From an uncultured bacterium (GTDB lineage: Bacteria > Planctomycetota > Phycisphaerae > Phycisphaerales > UBA1924), in contig CAILKP010000035.1 of assembly GCA_903834785.1 (NCBI GenBank), forward strand, positions 1-51,940: a DNA stretch of 51,940 bases, given 5' to 3'. The notes beneath the pieces are model-generated. The model searched no databases, had not been told where the DNA came from, and saw only the letters and a list, made by a program, of their open reading frames with translations. Position 1 is the stretch's first letter; every line of letters starts with the position of its first letter. A program made the translations under genes and the position numbers. Positions 30,101 to 38,091 of the stretch are shown here, one piece after another.

Positions 30101-30369
30101 ACAGCGCCACCACCACCGCCGGCGCCGGTGTGATCAACACCTCCGTCACCCCCGTCGTCGTCCCGCCCGGCTGCCTGGCGGACCTCAACCTCGACGGCAC
30201 CGTCGATGGCACCGACTTCATCGACTTCATCAACTCCTTTGGCATCGGTGATGCCTCCGTTGACCCCGTCGCCGACATCGTCGATGGCGGCGGCACGCCT
30301 CCCGGTGACGGCACCATCGACGGCTCCGACTTCATCGCCTTCATCAACGCCTTCAGCGCGGGCTGCTGA
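27166..30369 (+). CDS. Subtilisin-like (S8) protease with PPC-like domains and GC-type dockerin tail
   Basis: The 1067-residue product has a signal peptide (LLVLSVVGLAASAFGSAQS), a propeptide-like region to about residue 270, and an S8 peptidase domain. The triad is intact: Asp317 (VAVLDVGG), His355 (NHGTPCAA) and Ser525 (FSGTSAACPAVAG). Three beta-rich repeats follow, each starting NDxC and containing a VCNDDxG or YACNDDSGG turn, like pre-peptidase C-terminal domains. The tail has DLNLDGTVDGTDFIDFINSF and DGTIDGSDFIAFINAF and ends in SAGC. It should be an exported, surface-held protease that needs propeptide removal. The ATG at 27166 has GGAG nine bases upstream. A perfect terminator follows at 30432. 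The prodomain's sequence is unlike any I recognise. Confidence 0.93.
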   Translation: MRRTLLVLSVVGLAASAFGSAQSHAPAKQSQEALAELTLALVPPSPEELAQDAQDPAVMAKKDGKLVLEQLAARSVPLTDELTPNWTVYRGLRVGMKLKGDTLAVQVSAETTDQQVVMEAAKLGLRITNALRTGAGDYVLLTLADPIADIKTSAAWVSALASLPIVNFAAPVFVTPLNDAGICFPTKDLLVRVDTAVLGKGSVLATMAPVALDVREDFLGTITGGARLTLRGKNGFDAMRAANALADLAPMGVLFAEPDMHQTVFLQDTVPTDPEFDRQWFHLNTGQLGGWTSGVDMRSTTAWDLSRGSGIRVAVLDVGGQQGHPDINALTGRDFTNGLAGGAGNGSPTNACENHGTPCAAIISGIMNNGTGGVGMAPSAQTISIRFAAQANSSPCSNSFSSSSYSWTVNALAYAQGQLCRISSNSYTLGGGSAALDAQISASYTAGMLSFFSTGNGSAASIGYPSSSPDGVAIGAMQASGMIASFSNRGAGISMAGPGVEVRTSDRTGADGYTSGDMTWFSGTSAACPAVAGASATTLAAHPHLSSFGLKFFMQTFCTDYGAANYDTTFGYGLPDTFLSITGFSPDNDECSDARVFTGLNYSNTSNSFNATARSREPNESCGSSAGSSATVYWRYNSTAYGTITADTFGSNYDTVLSAFNGCGITINLGGGPLYLSPTQYACNDDSGGTAQSTITFAAGPGIGYTFKVARYGTSYPVGGDAHFNFTFTPAAPPNNARSAAFTLNPGSSQLGTTNYATNDVPSTGACGSSQASPDVWYTFTSPCAATYTVTTSNADFDTVLGVYRQGTLGGFPFIFNVGCNDDCNPPDRDSCFTFDAISGGVYYIRVAGFNNAAGVFTVSLSDATLDNDTCATALPLSTGATNFDNGCASDSSGLALTDCGGGNIFKDLWYSLTPDATSDVVIDTFGTGFDTVLAVYEGSCPDAVTTPIVCNDDFGSLQSQVSFAATGGQTYLLRVGAYSATTTAGAGVINTSVTPVVVPPGCLADLNLDGTVDGTDFIDFINSFGIGDASVDPVADIVDGGGTPPGDGTIDGSDFIAFINAFSAGC

Positions 30370-30431
30370 AACCGCCCGCTCGGCGGCCGGTAGAAACCCC
30401 GGCGATTGAACCCTCCCGCGTCCCGACGCAC

Positions 30432-30476
30432 CACCCGCCCGACCAGCCCCCCGGCTCGTCGGGCGGGTGTCTTTTT
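30432..30476 (+). terminator. Intrinsic terminator after the protease gene
   Basis: CACCCGCCCGAC at 30432-30443 pairs perfectly over 12 bases with GTCGGGCGGGTG at 30458-30469 around a 14-base loop, followed by TCTTTTT. This is the strongest terminator in the window and marks the end of the protease transcript. Confidence 0.88.
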
Positions 30477-30534
30477 GAGTTCTTTGCAGTCACGGTTTTC
30501 AATCAACGATCGCGGCCTGCCGCCTGGTCGTCGC

Positions 30535-30628
30535 GTCGCTCCCCGCTCCCGGGAGCGACCTGATGGCATCCTTGTCATCGCGCACAGCACCCGATACTGT
30601 TCATCAGGCGGGTTCCTTACAACCCGCC
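30535..30628 (+). other. Two perfect hairpins in a gene-free spacer
   Basis: GTCGCTCCC (30535-30543) pairs perfectly with GGGAGCGAC (30551-30559). GGCGGGTT (30607-30614) pairs perfectly with AACCCGCC (30621-30628) around CCTTAC. The 339-base spacer from 30477 to 30815 has no plausible gene. The hairpins follow the protease terminator and precede the FGE-like gene, so they could be a leader of that gene or a small RNA. No known RNA family is recognised. Confidence 0.45.
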
Positions 30629-30715
30629 TTGCTCGCGCAGCATGTCACGATTGGCGACCGGTGGTTGGCACGCAGTGATGCTCGTGCGAGCTTTGGTGTA
30701 CGGGGAATGATCCAG

Positions 30716-30727
30716 TGTTCGCGAACA
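30716..30727. promoter_or_regulatory. 12-bp perfect palindrome, candidate operator
   Basis: TGTTCGCGAACA reads the same on both strands and lies 89 bases before the ATG of the FGE-like gene. Size and symmetry suit a dimeric repressor or activator site. No regulator gene is adjacent and no second copy was noticed, so this is a weak call. Confidence 0.3.
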
Positions 30728-30815
30728 TGTCGGCGGCTTCTGGTTGGCGTGACTGCCAGTCCAGTTCGGTCATTGTCCAGTTGAGCGCTGACCCCACAGT
30801 CCGGAGTGCAGTTCG

Positions 30816-31880
30816 ATGCAGACAACACTTCTTTCAATCATGGTGTGCTGTGCCGCCTTCGCGTCCAGTGCAGCGTCAGGTGCCGACTTGCCGCCGCTGT
30901 CACCGGTCGCCGTCGCGTCGGGCGCGCAGATCAGCCGCGAGCACGGGTATGAGTTCGTGACCGTGGGGGCACCCGGCAACGCCGCGTATCCGGGCGGGCT
31001 GTTTGGTCGCAACGCTGGCAGCGGTTCAGTCGCCGAGCCCTTCCGCATCGCCCGGACCCAGGTCACCAACACCCAAATGGCCGAGTTCGCCAATGCGTAT
31101 CTGCCGTTCATCCAGGGTGACCCGGGCCAGCAATACGGGATCGTCGGCATCTTCATTCGCTTTGACTACGACATCAATCGCTACGTCGTAAACCCCGGTT
31201 CCGAGCAGGTTGCCGCGGCGATGTCGTGGCGTGCAGCCGCCCGATACTGCAACTGGTTGTGCAACGACAGACAAAGCACCGCGGCGGCCTTTGAGACCGG
31301 CGCGTACGACACCAGCACCTTCGGCGATCTGCCCGGCCGCCAGTTCAGCGACCAGTTGGTCCACACGCAGGATGCCCGGTTCTACATCCCAACCCGGTCG
31401 CAGTGGGTGAAGGCGGGGTACTACGACCCTAACCGTTCCGGGCCGAGCCAAGGCGGCTACTGGACGTATCCCAACGCGTCGGATAATGAACTTCGTTACG
31501 GCTTCCCGTGGGAAGGTGGTGAGTCGATTGTCGGCGCTCAGTTTTTGCCGCCATATGCCTGGGAACTGCCGGTTTCCTCGTACGAGGCAACGCAAAGCCC
31601 TTGGGGGCTGTTCGATCTTTCCGGCAGTTCGCGAGACTGGAATGAGGATGCCGTTGGACAGCGCGGAGGGCGTTTGTATTCCGGTAGCCCACGACAAAGT
31701 CAGATACCCGGACGGGAAGACTCGCTGTACCGCAGCGAAGGATTTGCTGCCTATCCAGATGACCTCGCCACGTTTGCTGGGCTTCGGATTGCTGCAACTG
31801 TGCCGACACCCGCAGGCAGTGTCACCATGTGCGTGGTACTGACGGTGGCCGCACTTTCACGGCGCCGGCGTCTGGTGTGA
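30816..31880 (+). CDS. Formylglycine-generating-enzyme-like protein with PEP-CTERM-like tail
   Basis: The 354-residue product has a signal peptide (LLSIMVCCAAFASSAASG), then a domain of the FGE/SUMF1-EgtB-PvdO superfamily. Visible family features are FRIARTQVTNTQMAEFANAY (the conserved ETEVTNxQYxxF-like strand), MSWRAAARYCNWL, FYIPTRSQWVKAGYYDP (the LPTEAEWEYAA-like motif) and GLFDLSGSSRDWNED (the GLxDMxGNVWEWxxD-like motif). The copper-binding cysteines of true FGE are not seen, so sulfatase activation is unlikely. The tail is VPTPAG, a hydrophobic stretch and RRRRLV, a PEP-CTERM variant. The product is likely a surface protein whose ligand is unknown. GGAG lies about 11 bases before the ATG. 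Confidence 0.82.
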   Translation: MQTTLLSIMVCCAAFASSAASGADLPPLSPVAVASGAQISREHGYEFVTVGAPGNAAYPGGLFGRNAGSGSVAEPFRIARTQVTNTQMAEFANAYLPFIQGDPGQQYGIVGIFIRFDYDINRYVVNPGSEQVAAAMSWRAAARYCNWLCNDRQSTAAAFETGAYDTSTFGDLPGRQFSDQLVHTQDARFYIPTRSQWVKAGYYDPNRSGPSQGGYWTYPNASDNELRYGFPWEGGESIVGAQFLPPYAWELPVSSYEATQSPWGLFDLSGSSRDWNEDAVGQRGGRLYSGSPRQSQIPGREDSLYRSEGFAAYPDDLATFAGLRIAATVPTPAGSVTMCVVLTVAALSRRRRLV

Positions 31881-31935
31881 TGGTCCGGTCGAAGGCAGCC
31901 GGCTGGTCGGCCACGTCGCCTCCTCCCCCTCTTGC

Positions 31936-33081
31936 TCACTCCGGCCGCAGCGGGTCCCGGTCGGCCGTGCTCACTAGCACCTGCTCGCCCGGCAGCATCG
32001 CCGCAAGGCGCGAGGCCAGAATCGGCAGGTACGGCCGCTCCGTCCGCGTGTGCCCGGCCAGCATAATGCTCAGCCCCCGCATCGTCGCGGCCAGCACATC
32101 GTGGTGCTTCATCTCGCCGGTCACAAACAGCTCGCACCCTTCGCTGATCGCCGCCTCCATCAGCTCCCCGCCCGATCCCGCGCACACGCCGATGCAGCTG
32201 ATCGGCTTGTCCGTCGCCAGCGCCACTTCCACGTGCGTCAGCCCCAGCGCACCTTTCAGCCGCCGCGCCACCTCGCTCGCCGGCACCGGCCGGTCCAGCA
32301 CCAGCCGCCGGCCCGCACCCGTATCCCGCCGCGGCTGCGGATGCAGCGGGTACACGTCAATCGCCGGCTCCTCATACGGGTGAAACTGCCGCAGCGTTGT
32401 CAGTGCCAGCGCCAGCGACCGCCTGGCACACACCATCTCCAGCCGCACTTCGTTTAAGGTCTCCAGCCGCCCGGCCGAGCCCATCGTCGGCCGGCTCTCG
32501 GGGTTGCCCAGGAACGTGCCCGTGCCCTCGACGCTAAACGAGCACACCTCGTAGTTGCCGATCCGCCCCGCACCCGCCGTCGCCAGCGCATCGCGCACCC
32601 GCTGGGCCTCACCGGCCGGCACAAACGTCACCACCTTCAGTTGCTGCGTCTCATCCTGCACGCCCGATGGCTGCAGCGCACGCCGGTCGGCATGCGACAC
32701 GCGGCCCGACTCCATGCAGCAGTCCGCCAGCCAGTCCGCCAGCCCATCCGGCGCCGCATCCAGCGCGGTGTGCGGGCAGTACAGCGAGAACCCCGCCCGC
32801 GCCGCCCGCAGCAGCAGACCCTGCCGCGGATCCTGCGTCGTCAGCCGCTTGAGTGCCGTGAAAATCGGCGGGTGATAACACACCACGCACGTCGCTCCCA
32901 TTGCCTTGGCCTCATCCAGCACCGCGTGCGTCAGGTCAATGCACAGCAGCACCGGCCCGTGGAGGTGCTCATCGGGTGAGCCCAGCAGCAGCCCCACATT
33001 GTCCCAGCTCTCGGCAAACCGGACGGGGCAGATCCGCTCCATGGCGGCGATCACATTGGCAACGCGCGGGTGCTCTGACAT
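31936..33081 (-). CDS. Nif3-like dinuclear metal centre hexameric protein (YqfO type)
   Basis: The 381-residue product matches the Nif3/YqfO family: a widely conserved, ring-forming metal-binding protein sometimes annotated GTP cyclohydrolase I type 2. N-terminal half: FAESWDNVGLLLGSP, VLLCIDLTH, VCYHPPIF (metal-site His) and YCPHTALD. An inserted PII/CutA-like domain (about residues 170-275) starts at KVVTFVPAGEAQRVRDAL and ends near FHPYEEPAIDVYPL, as in the longer Gram-positive-type members. C-terminal half: IGVCAGSGGELMEAA, LFVTGEMKHHDVL and a GHTRTER metal-site His. The ATG at 33081 fits; upstream extension is spurious. It lies 117 bases after the cytochrome gene on the same strand. The physiological role is not settled. 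Confidence 0.93.
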   Translation of the reverse strand: MSEHPRVANVIAAMERICPVRFAESWDNVGLLLGSPDEHLHGPVLLCIDLTHAVLDEAKAMGATCVVCYHPPIFTALKRLTTQDPRQGLLLRAARAGFSLYCPHTALDAAPDGLADWLADCCMESGRVSHADRRALQPSGVQDETQQLKVVTFVPAGEAQRVRDALATAGAGRIGNYEVCSFSVEGTGTFLGNPESRPTMGSAGRLETLNEVRLEMVCARRSLALALTTLRQFHPYEEPAIDVYPLHPQPRRDTGAGRRLVLDRPVPASEVARRLKGALGLTHVEVALATDKPISCIGVCAGSGGELMEAAISEGCELFVTGEMKHHDVLAATMRGLSIMLAGHTRTERPYLPILASRLAAMLPGEQVLVSTADRDPLRPE

Positions 33082-33198
33082 GGCGCATGCTACGGGCCCC
33101 GCCACGCATTGTGGCCAAGCCGCGCCAGTCCGATCCGCCATGAAGCGTCGCGGCGTCTCCCTGAATCGCGGTTGCCGCCGACCCGCGGCCGGCCGCAC

Positions 33199-35052
33199 TC
33201 AGCATCCGGCCATGAACGCGTTGATAAACGCGATGAAGTCATCGCCATCAATCGTCCCGTCCGGCACCGGCTCGCCGCCCGGCCCGGCGATGTCCGAGAT
33301 CGCCGCACCCTGCGTAAAGCCGGTCACAAAGGCCACAAAGTCGCCGCCGGTGATCTGCCCGTCACCGCCCGGCTCACCGCCGCCCTTGGCAATGTCCGCC
33401 AGGCAGCCCGGCGCACACCCGCTGGCCCCGCAGATGTACGTTACCCGCAGCGGTGCGCTGTACGCGTACCCGCCCGGTGCCGCCGCATCGGTGATGATCC
33501 ACTGGAAGTACTCGCTCGTGCCCACCAGCGACCGGTCCGCCGGAATCGGCACAAACGCCGTCGCCGTGCCCGCCCCCGCGGCAAGCGCCTGCCCGCCGGC
33601 GGTGACCGTCGCACGCACCGTCGCACCCGGCAGCCGGTTGCTCACCGGTGCCGAACTCGACGCCACCAGCACCGCCTCCGCCCCGCCCACCGTCCGGTCC
33701 ACACCCAGCCGGAACTCGCTGCTGCCCACCAGCGCGGGCATCGTCGCAATCCACTGCGGCATCACGTTGCCCGTTCCCGCCGTGCCCGTGCCCAGCACCG
33801 TCGGCCGGTCCGCCGGCCGCTGGCTGTACAGCGTCACCGAATCAAACGGGTACGTCCCGGCCCGCACCCGCGGGTCCGTCAGGCCGTTAAGCAGGAAGTC
33901 CACCAGCACGCCCTGCTGGGATCCGGGAACAGACACAAACTCCATCTCCGGGTCCAGGTTGTCCCGGAAGATCGGGAACGCCGCCGAAGTGCCGTTGTAG
34001 AACCGCACCACATCCAGCATATTGGTCATCTGCCCGTTGTGCATGAACGACGACTTGAGCGCCATGTTCCGCAGCGTCGAGGTCTTGAACTTCCCCGCAT
34101 CCGCCGGGTTGCCCGTCACCTGCATGTGCCCCGTGTCCTCCGCGCTCGGCCGCACGCCGATGTTGCGGAAGTTGTTGTCCGTGAACGTCGGCGGCACATG
34201 GCACTGCGCACAGTTCGCATCGTTAAACGCGAACCACCCGTTGATCTGGTTCGTCGTCATCGCCGACTCATCCCCGCCCAGCCACCGGTCAAACGGCGTC
34301 TGGTCGGAGATCAGCGTCCGCTGATACGTCGCGATCGCAAACGCCACGCGCTTGGACGAAATCGCCCCGTCCCCGAACGCCGCCTCAAACAGCATCGGGT
34401 ACGTCGGGTACTGCGCCAGCGCCGCGGCAATGTCCGGCGTCAGGTTCGTGGCCAGTGCCAGCGGCCGCGAGGCCGCCAGCTTCCGCGTGATCTGGTTCCA
34501 GTCCCGCCCCGCATGCCCCATCTCCACGCCCGAAGTCGGTGGCCCCACCGCCTGGCTCTCCAGCGCACCGCCCGACTCTATAGCAACCTCGCCCGTCTGC
34601 GGGTCGATGAACCGGCCCTTGGCCCGGCCATCCCAGAACAGACTGTCAAAGTACGCCGCGTTGATCGTCGGGTTGGCCGTCCGCCCCGTCACCTGCACCG
34701 CCGTCCCGCGCACCGTGTCGCGAACATAGTTCAGCAGCTCATCACTCTTGACCACCCCGGGCGAGCCGAAGATGTCATCGGCCGTGTTCATCACCCCGTC
34801 CGGCCCCGGAATCCGCTGCCGCCGCGGGTCCGCCCCGCCAGCCGATGGAATGTGACACGTCGCGCACGCCATCGTGTTGTCCGATGACATCTGCTCATCA
34901 AAGAACAGGATCTTGCCCAGCACCGCCTTGGCCTCAGTAATCGGGTTCTCCGGCGGCACCGGCGCCGGCCCCAGCGGCTGCGCCATCGCCCCCGCGCCCG
35001 CAGCCGCCACCAGCACACACGCCGCAATCACGCTTCGCTCGTTCTTGCTCAC
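33199..35052 (-). CDS. Di-haem cytochrome c peroxidase/MauG-like protein with GC-type dockerin tail
   Basis: The 617-residue product starts at a GTG (35052) with a signal peptide (VIAACVLVAAAGAGAMAQ). The first ~420 residues form a CCP/MauG-like domain with two haem c sites, C63-ATC-H67 and C281-AQC-H285, plus family motifs LGKILFFDEQMSSD, NPTINAAYFDSLFWDGRA, FAFNDANCAQCH, DTGHMQVTGNP and KTSTLRNMALKSSFMHNGQ. A beta-rich region follows, then the dockerin-like tail with GQITGGDFVAFVTGF and DGTIDGDDFIAFINAF, ending MAGC. The tail's first loop is degenerate. The product would be an exported redox enzyme (peroxide or protein-modifying) held at the surface. Fusion of a haem peroxidase to a dockerin-like tail is unusual outside this group. 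Confidence 0.9.
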   Translation of the reverse strand: MSKNERSVIAACVLVAAAGAGAMAQPLGPAPVPPENPITEAKAVLGKILFFDEQMSSDNTMACATCHIPSAGGADPRRQRIPGPDGVMNTADDIFGSPGVVKSDELLNYVRDTVRGTAVQVTGRTANPTINAAYFDSLFWDGRAKGRFIDPQTGEVAIESGGALESQAVGPPTSGVEMGHAGRDWNQITRKLAASRPLALATNLTPDIAAALAQYPTYPMLFEAAFGDGAISSKRVAFAIATYQRTLISDQTPFDRWLGGDESAMTTNQINGWFAFNDANCAQCHVPPTFTDNNFRNIGVRPSAEDTGHMQVTGNPADAGKFKTSTLRNMALKSSFMHNGQMTNMLDVVRFYNGTSAAFPIFRDNLDPEMEFVSVPGSQQGVLVDFLLNGLTDPRVRAGTYPFDSVTLYSQRPADRPTVLGTGTAGTGNVMPQWIATMPALVGSSEFRLGVDRTVGGAEAVLVASSSAPVSNRLPGATVRATVTAGGQALAAGAGTATAFVPIPADRSLVGTSEYFQWIITDAAAPGGYAYSAPLRVTYICGASGCAPGCLADIAKGGGEPGGDGQITGGDFVAFVTGFTQGAAISDIAGPGGEPVPDGTIDGDDFIAFINAFMAGC

Positions 35053-35315
35053 CGCAACAGTCTCCAGTTCGCAAACCACAGCCGGACGCACCCGCACACT
35101 CAGGGCACATCCGTGCGAACATTCTGACACATCTGTCCGGAAAGTCCAGCGTTTCGATCGGGTGCCGGGGCAATAACCATCTGAAAGACGTTTGGAGGCG
35201 GGGGAAAGCCCGACAATAGGGATCAGGATGGGCTTTACGCATCCGGATCGGAGTGCCGACAGTCGCCGAGGGACAGCGTCGCTTTGCGCCATCGCGCCGG
35301 AAGGCGGGTGCCGAT

Positions 35316-36575
35316 CTACGGTACCGCGATAGTCGTGGATTGATCGAACACCGTCAGCGAGACACATTCTTCCCAGCCTGTGGTCTGGTAAACCCGAATT
35401 CCGAGCCCCAGACCGGCGACATACTGCCGACTCAGCATCGGCGACACTGGCACCCAGAAGTGAAGTGAAACGGTCTCGCCTCGTACGCCAGCTTCAACGC
35501 GGGTCGCTGTCATGACCAGGGGCACCTCGTCTGCCTGCACACGATTCGGCTCGGCCGCTGCAGCGGCGGTGTCCTTTGCGAACTGCAGCAACCATGCCCC
35601 ATGGTTTGGGCTGTCGACCAGCACCGGTCGACTCAGCCAGAAATCAGCAGTCACCATCGACGACTGGCCCTGACGAAGATAGTTCAGGCCACTTCCAACT
35701 CGCAAACATGCCAGCACGATGGCAACCAACGCGCCGACGACGAAAAGCCTGCGGGTGGTGCTGAACCAAGCCGCCGCCGTCCGAGCCGAGTGCCTGTGCT
35801 CCAGCTGCCGCCTCAGCTCGCCGCACTCTGGACAGTTTGTCGCCTGGATCCCGGCCAGTTCGTACCCACAAAGCCTGCAACGGGTGGTCGCGGTGTCGAG
35901 CCATGCCATGCGTTGCAGGATGGCTCCCAGCGCCGAGCCCGTACCCAAGAGCCCCGCGAGCGTGACCGCAACAGAACCAGGCAAGGACAGCTCCGGCTCA
36001 AGATTGCCGAATGCCGCGCCGACCTCGTGCGAACACAGTGCCCAGCCAGCGCCGAGTAGTGCGGCCCAGCCCAGCGTGCGACGCACGCGCAGACCTGCTG
36101 GCCGCCGCCAGAGCGACCGCAACCCGGGTCGAGACCATGGAACAAGCCAGCAGAGCACACTCGTGGTGAGGTACGCAACACCAAACGTGGCCGCATTGAT
36201 GAGCGAGCTAACGCCGAGCGAGTTGATGATCAACTCACGGTAGTTTCCGGCAAAGAAACTCTGCGCCTTCCACAACCAGTGCATCCGGAGGAACCAATCG
36301 TTATCGATCCAGCTCGCCGAGTGGCGGAGCAGAGGTGCAGCCTCTAACCGCGGATCGCGACCAAGATCCCACCAGTTCGGCCCGGAGTACTTCAGCACGA
36401 AGCCGAACACGGCTGCGCATGCGGTACACGCAAGATGCCCGGCACTCAAGACGCAACTGCAGCCCACCGACACGAGTGTGAGAAGGGCTATCCGCCCTCG
36501 CAGCGAGCCATCGATGCGCGACGGGCTGCCCGGCTCGAGTGCATTCTCCGAGTTATCGCAAAGCCCGCTACTCAC
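35316..36575 (-). CDS. Membrane protein with internal zinc ribbon
   Basis: The 419-residue product has several hydrophobic segments (first at about residues 30-60, then near 125-145, 168-186, 200-222 and 278-298). A zinc ribbon, CRLCGYELAGIQATNCPECGE, lies about two thirds through the membrane part (near residues 233-253). A 120-residue beta-rich C-terminal domain follows the last helix. It starts at a GTG overlapping the upstream gene's stop (GTGA), so the two are translationally coupled. I do not recognise a function. Codon use looks less GC-biased than in the flanking genes. Confidence 0.72.
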   Translation of the reverse strand: MSSGLCDNSENALEPGSPSRIDGSLRGRIALLTLVSVGCSCVLSAGHLACTACAAVFGFVLKYSGPNWWDLGRDPRLEAAPLLRHSASWIDNDWFLRMHWLWKAQSFFAGNYRELIINSLGVSSLINAATFGVAYLTTSVLCWLVPWSRPGLRSLWRRPAGLRVRRTLGWAALLGAGWALCSHEVGAAFGNLEPELSLPGSVAVTLAGLLGTGSALGAILQRMAWLDTATTRCRLCGYELAGIQATNCPECGELRRQLEHRHSARTAAAWFSTTRRLFVVGALVAIVLACLRVGSGLNYLRQGQSSMVTADFWLSRPVLVDSPNHGAWLLQFAKDTAAAAAEPNRVQADEVPLVMTATRVEAGVRGETVSLHFWVPVSPMLSRQYVAGLGLGIRVYQTTGWEECVSLTVFDQSTTIAVP

Positions 36576-37717
36576 TCGATCACCTCGACTGATGCCGGTT
36601 CATAGACCTCAACGGAAACGAACACTTCGCCACGCCACCGCACCCAAGAAACACCCAGCAGCGCCGATCCGTAGGTTACCCGGGTGGCTTCATGCTCTGC
36701 CAGGCTCACTCGTCGCGACGCTGCGGGTGCATCAGGCGAGTCCTCCAGCTTTCCGAGCCGCCAAGCCACTTCCCGACTCTTGACCGATCCCGAGTCACCG
36801 TCGGAAGCAGTCGTCGCCGGACCAACCTCTACCGTGAAGCGCAGCTTTCCACCAGTCGCGGAGTTGAGCAACAACTGATGTCCCGGCCGCACGAGAGCCC
36901 CGGCTCCCAGCGCAACTGGCTGGAGCCGCAGAAAGCTCACGATTGAGCCTACACGTCCGACGGAGAACAACACCGTACACCCGATGAACAGCAGAACGGC
37001 CCGCTTGATCAGCCTTGCCACCTGCTCGCTCGCCGGTCGAGTGACCTGATTCCCCACCACTAGCCAGTCGACCAGTTTCTTGGACACCCCAGCATTGGTC
37101 GCAATCGAGTGCCGCGGCTGAAACGGGTCGGCAAGGGCAGTCTGATCGCCAAGCCATCGAGCACGAACCGCCCAACTGATGCCGAAGAAGGCTCCAATCA
37201 CGGCTGCGAGCCACAACGGCATCACGGTGACCACACTTACTACGCCAAACAGCCGCCAGCACTCGTGAACCACGAGTGCACTCAGCATGCCGGCACCGAA
37301 CCCGATGCATACCGCACCCAACGCTGAGTCAAACCATCGCGGCTTGAGGCGGCTCCCCATCAGAACACCAAACGGCAAGCGGTGCCAAAGACCGTTCAAG
37401 ATCAACCAGCCTGCCACAGCTGCTCCTGCCGACACAAGACAACCCACGGCCATCGCGCTCAAGGCCGCGCTGTGGTCGTCGGGCTCACCGTCCTGAACGA
37501 ACCAGAGTGCTCGCGTGTCACCCCACCAGTCGAGTGCCGCCCACAAGCCGCCCCTTACGGCACCTATCAGTGCACCGTCGGAACCACGGATCTCCTTGAT
37601 AGCCGTGGGTGCAACCAGCGCCACCACGACTGTAGCGGCCGCGAACCCGGGTGGCAGTAAGGCTGCACAGAGCGTTGCTGTCAGGACGCGTCGCCGCGAA
37701 CCAAGCTGGGAGGCCAT
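36572..37717 (-). CDS. Membrane protein of unknown function, coupled to the next gene
   Basis: From the ATG at 37717 the product is 381 residues; ATGs at 37723 and 37810 are in frame and could give longer forms. It has about five hydrophobic segments (roughly residues 14-40, 87-112, 130-150, 163-190, 248-268). A C-terminal ~110-residue extracytoplasmic domain is rich in Val, Arg and Ser and has no motif I recognise. Its layout (helices, then a beta-rich tail) parallels the downstream protein at 35316-36575, so the two may be distant relatives or partners. No zinc ribbon is present here. An AT-rich spacer precedes it. Confidence 0.65.
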   Translation of the reverse strand: MASQLGSRRRVLTATLCAALLPPGFAAATVVVALVAPTAIKEIRGSDGALIGAVRGGLWAALDWWGDTRALWFVQDGEPDDHSAALSAMAVGCLVSAGAAVAGWLILNGLWHRLPFGVLMGSRLKPRWFDSALGAVCIGFGAGMLSALVVHECWRLFGVVSVVTVMPLWLAAVIGAFFGISWAVRARWLGDQTALADPFQPRHSIATNAGVSKKLVDWLVVGNQVTRPASEQVARLIKRAVLLFIGCTVLFSVGRVGSIVSFLRLQPVALGAGALVRPGHQLLLNSATGGKLRFTVEVGPATTASDGDSGSVKSREVAWRLGKLEDSPDAPAASRRVSLAEHEATRVTYGSALLGVSWVRWRGEVFVSVEVYEPASVEVIE

Positions 37718-37810
37718 GAGCATAATGGCGGCATCGCGCTCACACGCGATGCGGCCTGAAAGATCTGTCAATCCTGCCAAGGATTCATCTGGTAACCACA
37801 ACGCTGTCAC

Positions 37811-38091
37811 TAGTCATCACATGATGATAGCTAGACTGGACAAGTGCATCAAGATCATATAGACAGCAAAGTATAGTAGACCCAAGTACTAGATAAACAG
37901 CTCACTTCGCCACATGGCCGATGGCAGTATTCAAGAGTGCTGTTAATCTTATTGTTTGTCAACTGACGCAACGCAGAGCGATGTACTTTCATCACTGTTA
38001 AAATTAATATGATTCGGGATAGCGATAGACTCCGGATCGATTGACAGATTTTCTTTGCGTACATGTTCGCATCGCTTGCGTTGTATAAACA
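37811..38091. other. AT-rich gene-free spacer
   Basis: About 280 bases are clearly richer in A+T than the rest of the window, with runs such as TTAAAATTAATATGATTC near 37998. It lies between two leftward genes, so on that strand it is the 3' region of the unknown exported-protein gene and the 5' region of the membrane pair. A TTGACA word occurs at 38040, but no matching -10 box or gene follows it. A 69-codon minus-strand frame (37855-38064) is too weak to call. Confidence 0.5.

Noticed and set aside
37855..38064. 69-codon minus-strand frame in the AT-rich spacer
   Set aside because: No ribosome site, no recognisable motif, and the length is not exceptional for chance; kept only as part of the spacer note.
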